64,000 bases of DNA, from positions 186,001 through 250,000 of the forward strand of contig NZ_JBJXCY010000001.1 of assembly GCF_046159835.1 (NCBI RefSeq), written 5' to 3'. The notes under the pieces were generated by a model, which saw only the letters and a program-made list of their open reading frames with translations, ran no database searches and had not been told where the DNA came from. This document shows, piece after piece, positions 14,646-23,046 of the stretch. The translations under genes and the position numbers were made by a program. The stretch is from JACKJK01 sp046159835. Lineage in GTDB: Bacteria; Pseudomonadota; Alphaproteobacteria; Rhizobiales; Tepidamorphaceae. The first letter of the stretch is position 1, and the number at the start of each line of letters is the position of its first letter.

Positions 14646-16238
14646 ATGTCGACGAACCCGCAAACACCCGATTGGCTCGCGCTGGCCACCGAAGCGCGCG
14701 CCTGGCCCTTCGAGGAAGCCCGCAAGATCGTCAAGCGGCTGGAGAAAACGGGCAAGGAAACGGCGCTGTTCGAGACCGGCTACGGCCCCTCGGGACTGCC
14801 GCATATCGGCACCTTCGGCGAGGTCGCACGCACGACGATGGTTCGCCACGCCTTCCACGTACTGACCGGCGACAAGGTGCCGACGCGCCTGATCTGCTTT
14901 TCCGATGACATGGACGGCATGCGCAAGGTGCCGGAAAACGTGCCGGACCCGGCAGCCCTGCGCGAATACCTGCACCTGCCGCTGACGAAGGTGCCGAACC
15001 CCTTCGGCGGCGACTACGCAAGCTTCGGCCATCACAACAACGCGATGCTGCGCCGGTTCCTCGACACCTTCGGCTTCGACTACGAGTTTGCCTCCGCGAC
15101 CGACTATTACGCGTCCGGCAAGTTCGACGAGGTGCTGCTGCGCGCCGCCGGGAAGTACGACGAGATCATGAAGGTGATGCTGCCGACACTCGGCGCCGAA
15201 CGGCAGGCGACCTATTCGCCGTTCCTGCCCATCTCCCCGAAGACGGGCCGCGTCCTCTACGTACCGATGAAGAACGTCGACGCGAAGGAAGGCACGATCA
15301 CCTTCGAGGACGAAGACGGAAGCGAGCAGACGGTTCCGGTCACCGGCGGCAACGTGAAGCTCCAGTGGAAGCCCGATTTTGGCATGCGCTGGGCAGCCCT
15401 CGACGTCGATTTCGAGATGTTCGGAAAGGACCACCAGACCAACGCCCCGGTCTATGACCGGATCTGCAATATCCTCGGCGGGCGCGCGCCGGAGCATTTC
15501 GTCTACGAACTGTTCCTCGACGACAACGGCGAGAAGATTTCAAAGTCCAAGGGCAACGGCCTGACCATCGACGAATGGCTCACCTATGCCTCGCCCGAAA
15601 GCCTGTCGCTGTTCATGTTCTCGCAGCCGCGTCGGGCCAAGCGGCTCTATTTCGACGTGATCCCGCGCAACGTGGACGACTACTACACGCACCTTGCGAA
15701 CTACCGCACGCAGGAGCCGGACAAGCAGCTTGAGAACCCGGTCTGGCACATCCATTCCGGCAACCCGCCAACGGTGGACATGCCGGTGTCTTTCTCGATG
15801 CTGCTGAACCTCGTCTCGGCATCCAACTCCGAGGACAAGTCGGTGCTGTGGGGCTTCATCCGCAACTACGATGCGACAATGACGCCCGAGAACCACCCCG
15901 AACTCGACCGGCTGGTGGACTATGCGGTGCGCTACTTCCACGACTTCGTCGCGCCCCACAAGACCTTCCGCGCGCCCGACGAGCGTGAGGCCGGTGCGCT
16001 GCAGGCGCTGCATGACGCGCTGGGCGACCTGCCGCCAGATGCCGACGGTTCAACGATCCAGGACGAGGTCTACCGGATCGGCAACGAGGCGGGCTTCGAG
16101 CCGCTGCGCGACTGGTTCAAGGCGCTCTACCAGGTGCTTCTTGGCCAGGACCAGGGACCGCGCTTCGGCAATTTCGTCGAGCTTTATGGCATCGATCAGA
16201 GCCGCAAGCTGATCCTGGAAGGCCTCGCGCGCGGCTGA
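14646..16238 (+). CDS. lysS: lysine--tRNA ligase, class I
   Basis: A 530-residue class I lysyl-tRNA synthetase, the archaeal-type enzyme that replaces the class II form in many alphaproteobacteria. Class I signatures are present: HIGTF (HIGH) near residue 50 within GYGPSGLPHIGTFGEVA and KISKSKG (KMSKS) near residue 299. It charges tRNA-Lys in the cytosol. The start is the ATG at 14646; the frame is open to 14532 but the upstream part is not conserved-looking. A 10-bp GC hairpin lies shortly after the stop (16259-16294). The TAXI transporter genes follow on the same strand, 127 bases on. Confidence 0.95.
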   Translation: MSTNPQTPDWLALATEARAWPFEEARKIVKRLEKTGKETALFETGYGPSGLPHIGTFGEVARTTMVRHAFHVLTGDKVPTRLICFSDDMDGMRKVPENVPDPAALREYLHLPLTKVPNPFGGDYASFGHHNNAMLRRFLDTFGFDYEFASATDYYASGKFDEVLLRAAGKYDEIMKVMLPTLGAERQATYSPFLPISPKTGRVLYVPMKNVDAKEGTITFEDEDGSEQTVPVTGGNVKLQWKPDFGMRWAALDVDFEMFGKDHQTNAPVYDRICNILGGRAPEHFVYELFLDDNGEKISKSKGNGLTIDEWLTYASPESLSLFMFSQPRRAKRLYFDVIPRNVDDYYTHLANYRTQEPDKQLENPVWHIHSGNPPTVDMPVSFSMLLNLVSASNSEDKSVLWGFIRNYDATMTPENHPELDRLVDYAVRYFHDFVAPHKTFRAPDEREAGALQALHDALGDLPPDADGSTIQDEVYRIGNEAGFEPLRDWFKALYQVLLGQDQGPRFGNFVELYGIDQSRKLILEGLARG

Positions 16239-16258
16239 GGCAACACATGACTGCCCTT

Positions 16259-16294
16259 CGCCCGCGGGCCGCGATTGCGGTTCCCCCGCGGGCG
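16259..16294 (+). terminator. strong hairpin after lysS
   Basis: CGCCCGCGGG (16259-16268) pairs perfectly with CCCGCGGGCG (16285-16294), and the loop itself holds CCGC-GATT-GCGG. No T-run follows, so it is an atypical terminator or an RNA-stabilising structure. Confidence 0.45.
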
Positions 16295-16365
16295 ATCCTT
16301 CGCTAGCTTGAAACGCTGAAACACTAGAAAAGCCCGGTGCCATACGCCGGGCCGGGAGGAAAGAC

Positions 16366-17349
16366 ATGAAACAGAACATTTCGCGCGGCGCATTCATGCG
16401 TGGCGCGCTCGCAGCCGCCATTTTCGCCACCGGCGCATTCGCCGTCTCCGGTGCGCAGGCCGAAACCCGCGTCACCTACAAGTCCGCCAAATCGGCCTCG
16501 TCCTACTACCAAATGGGCGTCGAGATCGCCGAGGCGATGAAGGCCGGCACCAACGGCGACATCATCGTGACGCTCGAAGAGAGCCAGGGCTCCGTCCAGA
16601 ACGTGATGGAAGCCGCCGTCCGTCAGGGCAACTACGTCTTCACGACCCCGCCGGTGCTGGTCTCTCTTGCGCAGGGCGGCAAGGCCATGTTCGAGGGCAA
16701 GGGCAACCCCAAGTTCGACGAGATCCGCGCCCTGTTCCCGATCCCCTCGCTGACCATGCACTTCGTCATGCGTGACGATTCCGGCGTAACGTCGCTTTCC
16801 GGGCTGGAAGGCAAGACGATCCTGCTCGGCAAGGGCTCCTTCGGCGCGACCGAGGGCGAGAAGTACCTCAAGCTCTTCGGCCTTGAAGGCAAGGTCACCA
16901 TCGCCGACGCCGAGCTGGGCAACTCCGCAGCCGCCCTGAAGAATGGCCAGATCGACGGCTTTGTCACCGCCGGCTCCTACCCAGCGCCCAACGTCATCGA
17001 GGCGGCCGCCGGCACCGGCATCACGCTGATCCCGCTGTCCGACGACGAAATCGCCGAGACCAAGCGCACGAAGATCACCATTCCCGCCGGCACCTATGCG
17101 GGCGTCGACACCGACACCGTCACCACCTCGCTCCCCGTGGTTGCCTACACGACGACCGCGATGGACGACGACACCGCCTACCAGCTGACCAAGACCTTCT
17201 GGGACCAGCGCGAAGCCATGGGCGGCTCGGCTGCATGGTGGAACGCGGTTTCCCCGGACATGCTGGAAAACCTCACCGGCAAGCTGCACCCCGGTGCGCT
17301 GCGCTACTACGAGGAAGCCGGCGTCACCGTGCCGGATGTCGCGAAGTAA
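16366..17349 (+). CDS. TAXI family TRAP transporter solute-binding protein
   Basis: A 327-residue periplasmic binding protein with a clear signal peptide (cut after GAQA, about residue 32). The TAXI pattern follows: a small N-terminal strand, then SSYYQMGVEIAEAMKAGTNG and ESQGSVQNVMEAAVRQGNYVF. The second lobe carries ILLGKGSFGATEGEKYLKLF and LKNGQIDGFVTAGSYPAPNV. It delivers an organic anion or amino acid (glutamate in the best-known cases) to the fused TRAP permease encoded 18 bases downstream. The start is the ATG at 16366 with GGGAGGAAAG before it. Confidence 0.9.
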   Translation: MKQNISRGAFMRGALAAAIFATGAFAVSGAQAETRVTYKSAKSASSYYQMGVEIAEAMKAGTNGDIIVTLEESQGSVQNVMEAAVRQGNYVFTTPPVLVSLAQGGKAMFEGKGNPKFDEIRALFPIPSLTMHFVMRDDSGVTSLSGLEGKTILLGKGSFGATEGEKYLKLFGLEGKVTIADAELGNSAAALKNGQIDGFVTAGSYPAPNVIEAAAGTGITLIPLSDDEIAETKRTKITIPAGTYAGVDTDTVTTSLPVVAYTTTAMDDDTAYQLTKTFWDQREAMGGSAAWWNAVSPDMLENLTGKLHPGALRYYEEAGVTVPDVAK

Positions 17350-17367
17350 TCGTCGCTGCCTTCAACA

Positions 17368-19290
17368 GTGACTGGCAACGATATGCCTGAGCGCGATCCG
17401 AAAAGTGGGAACCGGTTTTCGGACAAATCGCGCGATGGAACAGAGTCGCGGGCGCAGGCTGACGAGCTTGCGCCCGCGCTTGCGACAGGTGAGCCAGCCG
17501 TCGCCGCCAACGCAGCCGACGAGCTGACGGGGGCGTCGCGCTACGTCTGGATCGCGCTCGGCGCGGCAGCCATCATCTTCCACATCGGCCTTATCTTTTC
17601 CGGCCTCGTGCCGCATCTCATTGCGCGCCCGCTCCACATGGCGCTGGCAGCACCCTGGGTGCTGATCCTTTTGGCCAAGGGGCCGGTCTCGCGTGCCATC
17701 GGCATCGCGCTCACGTTCGTTGCCGTGTCGATCTGCATCTGGATCGCGTGGAACCAGGACGCGCTCGGTGACCAGTACGGCTTTCTGAATGGCACCGGCC
17801 AGTTGGTCATGGCCTGCGTGCTGCTGTTGACCGTGCTGGAAATGGCGCGCCGGGCCATCGGCTGGCCGCTGCCGACGGTTGCCGCAATCGCGCTGCTCTA
17901 CGGCCTCTACGGCCAGTACTTGCCCGGCGAGTTCGGCCATCCCGGCCTGCCGGTCGGCAGCTTCCTCGGTACGCTGACGATCGCCGGCGGTGGCTTGTGG
18001 GGTTCGCTCACCGGCGTCTCGGTGGAGATCGTCGCGATCTTCGTCATCTTCGGCGCGGTGCTGAATGCCGGAGAGGCGGGGCAGGGCTTCATGAATGTCG
18101 CGACTGCCGTCGCGGGCCGCCTCAAGGCGGGGGCAGCGAAGGTGTCGGTCGTCGCTTCCGCGCTGTTCGGGTCCATCTCCGGCTCGGCCTCGGCCAACGT
18201 CGCCTCCACCGGCGCGGTCACCCTGCCGGCCATGCGCCGCTTGGGCTATCCGCGCTCGCTAGCAGGTGCGGTGGAAGCCGTCGCGTCCTCGGGCGGGCAG
18301 ATCATGCCGCCGCTCATGGGGGCGGGTGCCTTCGTCATGGTGGAACTCACCGGCACCCCTTACACGCAGATCATGGCGGCGGCCTTCCTGCCCGCGATCC
18401 TCTACTTCCTCGCGGTCTGGGTCGGCATCAACGCCTTCGCCCGCCGCCACGACCTGAAGCCCGTCTCCAGGGAAGACCAGCCCCCGGCGCGTGACGTGCT
18501 CATCACAGCGGCGTTCTTCGCGGTGCCCTTCGCGGTGTTGCTGGAGCGCATGTTCATCGGCGGCTATACGCCGCAATATGCCGCCTGCTCGGCCATCATC
18601 GCAGGCTTCGTGCTGCTGCTGTGGGACGCGCGGCTGACGCTCTCGTGGTCGCGCACGCTGGAACGGCTGGAAACCCTGACGCTCACGGCCGGACGGCAGA
18701 TCGCGATGATCGCCTCCATCATCCTGTGCGCCTCCATCGTCATCGGCGTGCTGGGGCTCACGGGGCTTGGCGTGAAGGTGACATCGCTGATCCTGTCGGC
18801 TTCGGGCGATGCGCTGTGGCCAGCGCTGGTGCTGACGGCGATCGCCTGCCTCGTGCTCGGCATGGAGGTGCCGACCACGGCGGCCTATGTCATCTGCGTC
18901 TCGGTGGCAGGCCCCGCACTCCAGCGCCTTGGGCTGGAGCCGCTGACCGTGCACATGTTCGTCTTCTGGTATGCGCTGCTCTCCACCATTACGCCGCCGG
19001 TCTGCGGCGCGGTGTTCATCGCGGCTGGCATGGTCCAGGAGAACTGGCTCAAGGTCGCGGGCACCGCGATGGCGCTCGGCGTGGGGCTGTACATCATCCC
19101 GCTTGCCATGATCGCCAACCCCTCGCTGATCGGCTTTGCCGCAACGCCGGTGCTGGCCATTGCCGCCTTCGTAAAGACCGGCGTCGGCCTCACCGCGATT
19201 TCCTACGCCATCATCACCCGCGCCAACCTCGCCATGCGGGCAGGGCTGGCGGTGGTCGGCGCGGCGGTGATCTTCATCGGCGGCTTCTGA
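17368..19290 (+). CDS. TRAP transporter fused permease (4TM + 12TM)
   Basis: A 640-residue inner-membrane permease in which the small (DctQ-like) and large (DctM-like) TRAP subunits are one chain, as usual for TAXI systems. A 50-residue polar N-terminus precedes many membrane helices. The DctM part shows GSISGSASANVASTGAVTLP and SSGGQIMPPLMGAGAFVM, the highly conserved sodium/substrate region near residues 270-320. Transport is driven by an ion gradient. The predicted start is GTG at 17368; ATG at 17383 is equally possible. It pairs with the binding protein just upstream and converges with the SDR gene, four bases away. Confidence 0.92.
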   Translation: MTGNDMPERDPKSGNRFSDKSRDGTESRAQADELAPALATGEPAVAANAADELTGASRYVWIALGAAAIIFHIGLIFSGLVPHLIARPLHMALAAPWVLILLAKGPVSRAIGIALTFVAVSICIWIAWNQDALGDQYGFLNGTGQLVMACVLLLTVLEMARRAIGWPLPTVAAIALLYGLYGQYLPGEFGHPGLPVGSFLGTLTIAGGGLWGSLTGVSVEIVAIFVIFGAVLNAGEAGQGFMNVATAVAGRLKAGAAKVSVVASALFGSISGSASANVASTGAVTLPAMRRLGYPRSLAGAVEAVASSGGQIMPPLMGAGAFVMVELTGTPYTQIMAAAFLPAILYFLAVWVGINAFARRHDLKPVSREDQPPARDVLITAAFFAVPFAVLLERMFIGGYTPQYAACSAIIAGFVLLLWDARLTLSWSRTLERLETLTLTAGRQIAMIASIILCASIVIGVLGLTGLGVKVTSLILSASGDALWPALVLTAIACLVLGMEVPTTAAYVICVSVAGPALQRLGLEPLTVHMFVFWYALLSTITPPVCGAVFIAAGMVQENWLKVAGTAMALGVGLYIIPLAMIANPSLIGFAATPVLAIAAFVKTGVGLTAISYAIITRANLAMRAGLAVVGAAVIFIGGF

Positions 19291-19294
19291 AGCC

Positions 19295-19990
19295 TCAGCC
19301 TTCGGCCTGCGGTGTCGGAATGACCAGCACCTCCGCCACGTCCACATGCGGCGGCTGTGAGGCAGCGTACATCACCGCGTTGGCGACATCGATGGCCTTG
19401 AGCGCGTGCGGCTTGCGCTCATCGAAGAACGGCGTGTCGACCATGCCCGGCTCGATCAGTGTCACGCGGATGCCGGTGCCCGCGACTTCCTCGCGCAGGT
19501 TCTGCCCGTAGCCGGTGACGGCCCATTTCGTCGCGCCATAGACCGAGCCTTTCAGCGCGATGCGCCCGGCGCGCGAGCCGGTCAGCAGGATGTGGCCCTT
19601 GCTCTTTTTCAGGTGGGGCAGGGTGACCTTCGCGGTGAGAACGAGGCCGTAGACATTGGTGAGGATCATGTCGCGCCAGTTGCCCGGGTCGCCCTGCTCG
19701 GTGCCCATGGCGGTGGCGCCGATGCCGGCATTGGCGAAGACGACGTCGATGCGGCCGAACTGGGCGAGCGTTTCCGATACCATGCGCTTCTGGTCATCGA
19801 CGCTTGTCACGTCGCAGGAGATCGCCAGCGCGGTCTCCTTGCCGCCGAGTTCATCCACGAGAGCAGCCAGCTTGCCGACGGAACGTGCCGCGAGCGCCAC
19901 CTTGTAGCCAGCCTTCACGGCCTCGCGCGCCGTCTCCGCGCCAATGCCGGTGGATGCGCCGGTGATGAGGAAAACCTTGTCGTCGCTCAT
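19295..19990 (-). CDS. short-chain dehydrogenase/reductase
   Basis: A 231-residue classical SDR oxidoreductase of the YdfG-like group. The nucleotide site is TGASTGIGAETA near residue 10 and the structural NAG is in VFANAGIGA near residue 87. The catalytic serine is in LLTGSRAGR and the YxxxK pair in VYGATKWA near residues 151-155. An arginine at AARS suggests NADP(H) preference. The start is the ATG at 19990. It follows the thermonuclease-like gene by 82 bases on the same strand, but a joint role is not evident. The substrate is unknown. Confidence 0.88.
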   Translation of the reverse strand: MSDDKVFLITGASTGIGAETAREAVKAGYKVALAARSVGKLAALVDELGGKETALAISCDVTSVDDQKRMVSETLAQFGRIDVVFANAGIGATAMGTEQGDPGNWRDMILTNVYGLVLTAKVTLPHLKKSKGHILLTGSRAGRIALKGSVYGATKWAVTGYGQNLREEVAGTGIRVTLIEPGMVDTPFFDERKPHALKAIDVANAVMYAASQPPHVDVAEVLVIPTPQAEG

Positions 19991-20072
19991 GTCTGTTGCC
20001 TGCCTGTGGTCGGGAATGTGTCAGGTCTGAACGGTAGGGCCGAAGCGCGCACAAGCAAGGGCAGGGGGACGG

Positions 20073-20765
20073 TCAGTCGCGGCCCCACGCTCGCCCGTAG
20101 GCCCCGCGCTTTTCGTTCACGGCGAGGTCGTGCGCCTTGCGGTAAGCCTCCGGCGCGCCGGGCGCCGGCTCGGCCCAGCCGCGCTCCACCATCCATTCGC
20201 CGATATCGAAACTGCCCATGTCGCAGCGCCGGGGTGTCGTCTCGGCAGCATCATCGGGAAGCGGGTCGCAGACCACCGCGCGCCCGCGAATGAGCATCCG
20301 CAATTCGGTGATAGCGGCCTGCCCGCAGGGCCAGCTGTAGCCGTCCGGATCGGTGCATTTGGCATCCGGCGATCGGGTCTCAATATTGGCGAGGGTGATG
20401 GTCTGGCGCGGCGTCTTGAGGGTGCGGGCATCCTCCACCACCACCCGGCGCAACGTGTCGGGCTTCGGCGGTTCGGGCGGCGGCAACGGCAGCGGATCGG
20501 CGGGAATGCGCTCGACCGGGCCTTCCGGCATCGGCCAGGGTGTCGTGTCCGGCGGGGAGATGTTGCGCACCGGCGCGATGTCCTCGAAGACGGGATCGGG
20601 CGGCGGGATCTGCTCGGGCTCGGGCGCGGCGGCAACATCGGGTGGTGGAGACGCGGGTGCGCCGACGTTTCGCTTTTCGTTGCCGCTCGGCAGCGACAGC
20701 AGCGCGCCAGCCAGCACACACAGTGCGAGGAGCGCGGCGACCAGCATGAGTTGTCTAAATGACAT
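20073..20765 (-). CDS. thermonuclease-like (SNase fold) anchored protein
   Basis: A 230-residue protein with an N-terminal membrane anchor (about residues 5-25), a long proline-rich periplasmic linker (about 35-105), then a small domain resembling staphylococcal-nuclease-type proteins (about 108-230). Family-like segments are ITLANIETRSPDAKC, WPCGQAAITELRMLIRGRAV and WMVERGWAEPAPGAPEAY. The usual SNase catalytic Asp/Arg/Glu set is not clearly complete, so nuclease activity is doubtful. Cysteines in the domain suggest disulfides outside the cytosol. The start is the ATG at 20765, 16 bases after the regulator gene, so the two may form an operon. Confidence 0.65.
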   Translation of the reverse strand: MSFRQLMLVAALLALCVLAGALLSLPSGNEKRNVGAPASPPPDVAAAPEPEQIPPPDPVFEDIAPVRNISPPDTTPWPMPEGPVERIPADPLPLPPPEPPKPDTLRRVVVEDARTLKTPRQTITLANIETRSPDAKCTDPDGYSWPCGQAAITELRMLIRGRAVVCDPLPDDAAETTPRRCDMGSFDIGEWMVERGWAEPAPGAPEAYRKAHDLAVNEKRGAYGRAWGRD

Positions 20766-20781
20766 GGGCCCGCCCTCAGCC

Positions 20782-21423
20782 TTACTGGCTCGCCCAGATG
20801 ATGCGCGCGATCCAGTCGATCTCGCCGACGGGGATCACGCGCGGCGGATGATCGGGATTGAGCGAGTTGAGCGAGTTGAGCGTGATGTCCTTCGGCGTCT
20901 TCTTCGCCAGCAGCTTGGTCATCACCTCGCCTTCCAGCGTCTTCACCACGACGCGGTCGCCCTTGTGCACGTTCTCGGCGGGCGAGACGATCAGTACGTC
21001 ACCGTCGCGGTAGAGCGGCATCATGGAATCCCCGGAGACACGCAGTGCATAGGCGTTGTCGTCCTTCACCGCCGGCAGGCTGACTTCCTCCCAGCCCGCG
21101 CCGACGGGAAAGCCGCCATCGTCGAAGAAGCCGCGTGCACCGGCCTCCGCCATGCCGATCAGCGGGATCGGCTTCTGGTCCGGCAGGCGGCCGGCCGTGG
21201 CGACGAGGGACATGAACTCACCCATGTTGGCGCCTGTGACGGCGAGGATGCGCGCGATGCTTTCGGTGTTGGGCCAGCGTGGCCGCCCGTCGGCCTTGAA
21301 TCGCTTCGACTTGTTGAACGTCGTGGGGTCCAGTCCGGCGGCCTTGGCAAGCCCGGATGCGCTGTAGCCGCTGCGTGCGGCGAGGCCGTCGATCGCGGCC
21401 CAGACCTGTTCGTGTGACAGCAT
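20782..21423 (-). CDS. HTH/S24 LexA-fold transcriptional regulator
   Basis: A 213-residue repressor with an N-terminal DNA-binding domain (about residues 5-70, including SASGLAKAAGLDPTTFNKSK) and a C-terminal S24 peptidase-like domain (about 110-213). RVSGDSMMPLYRDGDVLIVS holds the catalytic serine and KGDRVVVKTLEGEVMTKLL the lysine. Such proteins cleave themselves or use the fold for dimerisation. A perfect inverted repeat (21469-21490) 46 bases upstream suggests autoregulation. The segment LNSLNSLN is encoded by a 9-bp tandem duplication. It could be a domesticated phage-type repressor; no phage genes are near. The start is the ATG at 21423. Confidence 0.85.
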   Translation of the reverse strand: MLSHEQVWAAIDGLAARSGYSASGLAKAAGLDPTTFNKSKRFKADGRPRWPNTESIARILAVTGANMGEFMSLVATAGRLPDQKPIPLIGMAEAGARGFFDDGGFPVGAGWEEVSLPAVKDDNAYALRVSGDSMMPLYRDGDVLIVSPAENVHKGDRVVVKTLEGEVMTKLLAKKTPKDITLNSLNSLNPDHPPRVIPVGEIDWIARIIWASQ

Positions 21424-21468
21424 GGCGTCCTTAGGCGGCTGGCGTGCAGGTGCGGCGCGCTTCAGCCA

Positions 21469-21490
21469 AAATAGGAATTATCACCTATTT
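21469..21490. promoter_or_regulatory. candidate operator of the S24 regulator
   Basis: AAATAGG-N8-CCTATTT, perfect 7-bp half-sites in an otherwise GC-rich gap between the regulator (start 21423) and the divergent DUF952 gene (start 21581). Confidence 0.55.
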
Positions 21491-21580
21491 ACCGCCAAGT
21501 CTATCGCACCGCGGCTGCCGTGCTTGCCTGATGCGTGCTGGCGCGGATAGGGTCCGCGCGCACAGCACAGCCGAGGGACC

Positions 21581-21952
21581 ATGCAGCGTTTCGTTTTCAA
21601 GATTTCCGACCGGCAGGACTGGGAGCAGGCGCAGGCCGCAGGCCGCTATGCCGGCTCCGCCGACGATGCGCGCGACGGCTTCATCCATTTCTCCTCGGCA
21701 GCCCAGGTCGAGGGCACGCTGGAGAAGCATTTCGCTGGGCAGAGCGACCTCGTGCTGGCATGCATCGACACGTCCGCACTGGACGAGGACATGCGCTGGG
21801 AGGTCTCTTCAAGCGGCAAGGCCTACCCGCATCTCTACGCGGACCTGCCGTTTTCCGCCGTGGTGAAGACCTTGCCCATCCACCCGGAGGTGGACGGCGA
21901 GACGTTGATGGAACTTGCGTCCCTGATGGCCGCCAATGCCGAGGTGAAGTGA
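21581..21952 (+). CDS. DUF952 family protein
   Basis: A 123-residue cytosolic protein of the DUF952 family: it opens with the FVFKISDRQDWEQAQAAGRY segment, continues with DARDGFIHFSSAAQVEGTL and has the AYPHLYADLPFSAVV motif near residue 88. The fold resembles ADP-ribosyl-interacting or phosphodiesterase-like small proteins, but no activity is established. Its TGA overlaps the ATG of pyrD (ATGA), so the two are translationally coupled; this pairing is common in alphaproteobacteria. The start is the ATG at 21581. Confidence 0.88.
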   Translation: MQRFVFKISDRQDWEQAQAAGRYAGSADDARDGFIHFSSAAQVEGTLEKHFAGQSDLVLACIDTSALDEDMRWEVSSSGKAYPHLYADLPFSAVVKTLPIHPEVDGETLMELASLMAANAEVK

Positions 21953-23046
21953 TGTTCGAGAGGATCGCGCGCGCAGCACAGCCATTCCTGCAGCAGGTCG
22001 ATGCGGAGCGGGCGCACGAACTTGCCATAGAGGGCCTGCGCCTCGGCCTGCACCCGCGCCAGCGCGGCGGGGATGATCCAGCCCTTGCCGTGCGGCTGTG
22101 GGACCTCGAGTTTCCCAATCCGCTCGGCATGGCGGCGGGCTTCGACAAGAACGGCGTAGTGCCCGATGCGCTGGTCGCCATGGGGCTGGGCTTTGCCGAA
22201 TGCGGCACCGTCACGCCGCGCCAGCAGGCCGGCAACCCGAAGCCGCGCGTCTTCCGCATCAAGCAGGCTGGCGGCGTCATCAACCGGCTCGGCTTCAACA
22301 ACAATGGTCACGACGCCATGCGCGAGCGGTTGCTTGCCCGGCGGCGGCGCGGCGGGGTCGTCGGCGTGAATATCGGCGCCAACAAGGACACCGAGGACAA
22401 GGCGGCGGACTACGTCGCGGGCATCGAGGCCTTCGCCGATCTCGCCTCCTATTTCACCGTCAACGTTTCCTCGCCCAACACACCGGGGCTGCGCGACCTG
22501 CAGCGCGCTGATACACTGGGCGACCTGCTGGCCCGCGTGTTGGACGCGCGTGACAAGCGCACCGAACAGGTAGGACGCACCGTGCCGGTCGCGCTCAAGA
22601 TCGCACCGGATATCGACGAGGCCGCGATGGACGAGATCGCCGACGTAGTCGCGGCGCGCAAGCCCGACGCGCTGATCGTCTCCAACACCACCATCACCCG
22701 GCCCGGTGTCGCAGGCGATCCCACGGCAGCCGAGGCCGGTGGCCTGTCCGGCAAGCCGCTCTTTCCGCTGTCCACGGCGGTGCTCGCGCGGATGCGTCAG
22801 CGCATTCCGGCCGACATGCCGATGATCGGTGTCGGCGGGGTGACCGATGCACTCTCGGCCTACGAGAAGGTTCGTGCCGGCGCGACGCTGGTGCAGATCT
22901 ACACCGGGCTCGTCTATGGCGGGTTCCAGCTGATCGGCGAGATCAAGCACGGGATGGCCGACCTTGCCCGCGCGGACGGGCACGCCAGCGTGACCGATGC
23001 GGTCGGGTCAGGCGTTGCCGACTGGGCGAGCAGGCCGCTCGACTGA
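21952..23046 (+). CDS. pyrD: dihydroorotate dehydrogenase (quinone), class 2
   Basis: A 364-residue membrane-associated flavoprotein of pyrimidine synthesis, oxidising dihydroorotate to orotate with quinone as acceptor. An N-terminal amphipathic helix (ERIARAAQPFLQQ) marks class 2. Motifs include NPLGMAAGFDKNGVVPDAL, the FMN site FNNNGHDAM, VNVSSPNTPGLRDLQ (catalytic serine in this loop) and MIGVGGVTDALSAYEK. The ATG at 21952 overlaps the DUF952 stop; a GTG one codon earlier is possible. The 3' end overlaps the convergent MATE gene by 39 bases. Confidence 0.95.
   Translation: MFERIARAAQPFLQQVDAERAHELAIEGLRLGLHPRQRGGDDPALAVRLWDLEFPNPLGMAAGFDKNGVVPDALVAMGLGFAECGTVTPRQQAGNPKPRVFRIKQAGGVINRLGFNNNGHDAMRERLLARRRRGGVVGVNIGANKDTEDKAADYVAGIEAFADLASYFTVNVSSPNTPGLRDLQRADTLGDLLARVLDARDKRTEQVGRTVPVALKIAPDIDEAAMDEIADVVAARKPDALIVSNTTITRPGVAGDPTAAEAGGLSGKPLFPLSTAVLARMRQRIPADMPMIGVGGVTDALSAYEKVRAGATLVQIYTGLVYGGFQLIGEIKHGMADLARADGHASVTDAVGSGVADWASRPLD

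Noticed and set aside
20782..21423. Prophage remnant signalled by the phage-like S24 repressor
   Set aside because: No integrase, structural or lysis genes and no att repeats are near; neighbours are ordinary chromosomal genes.
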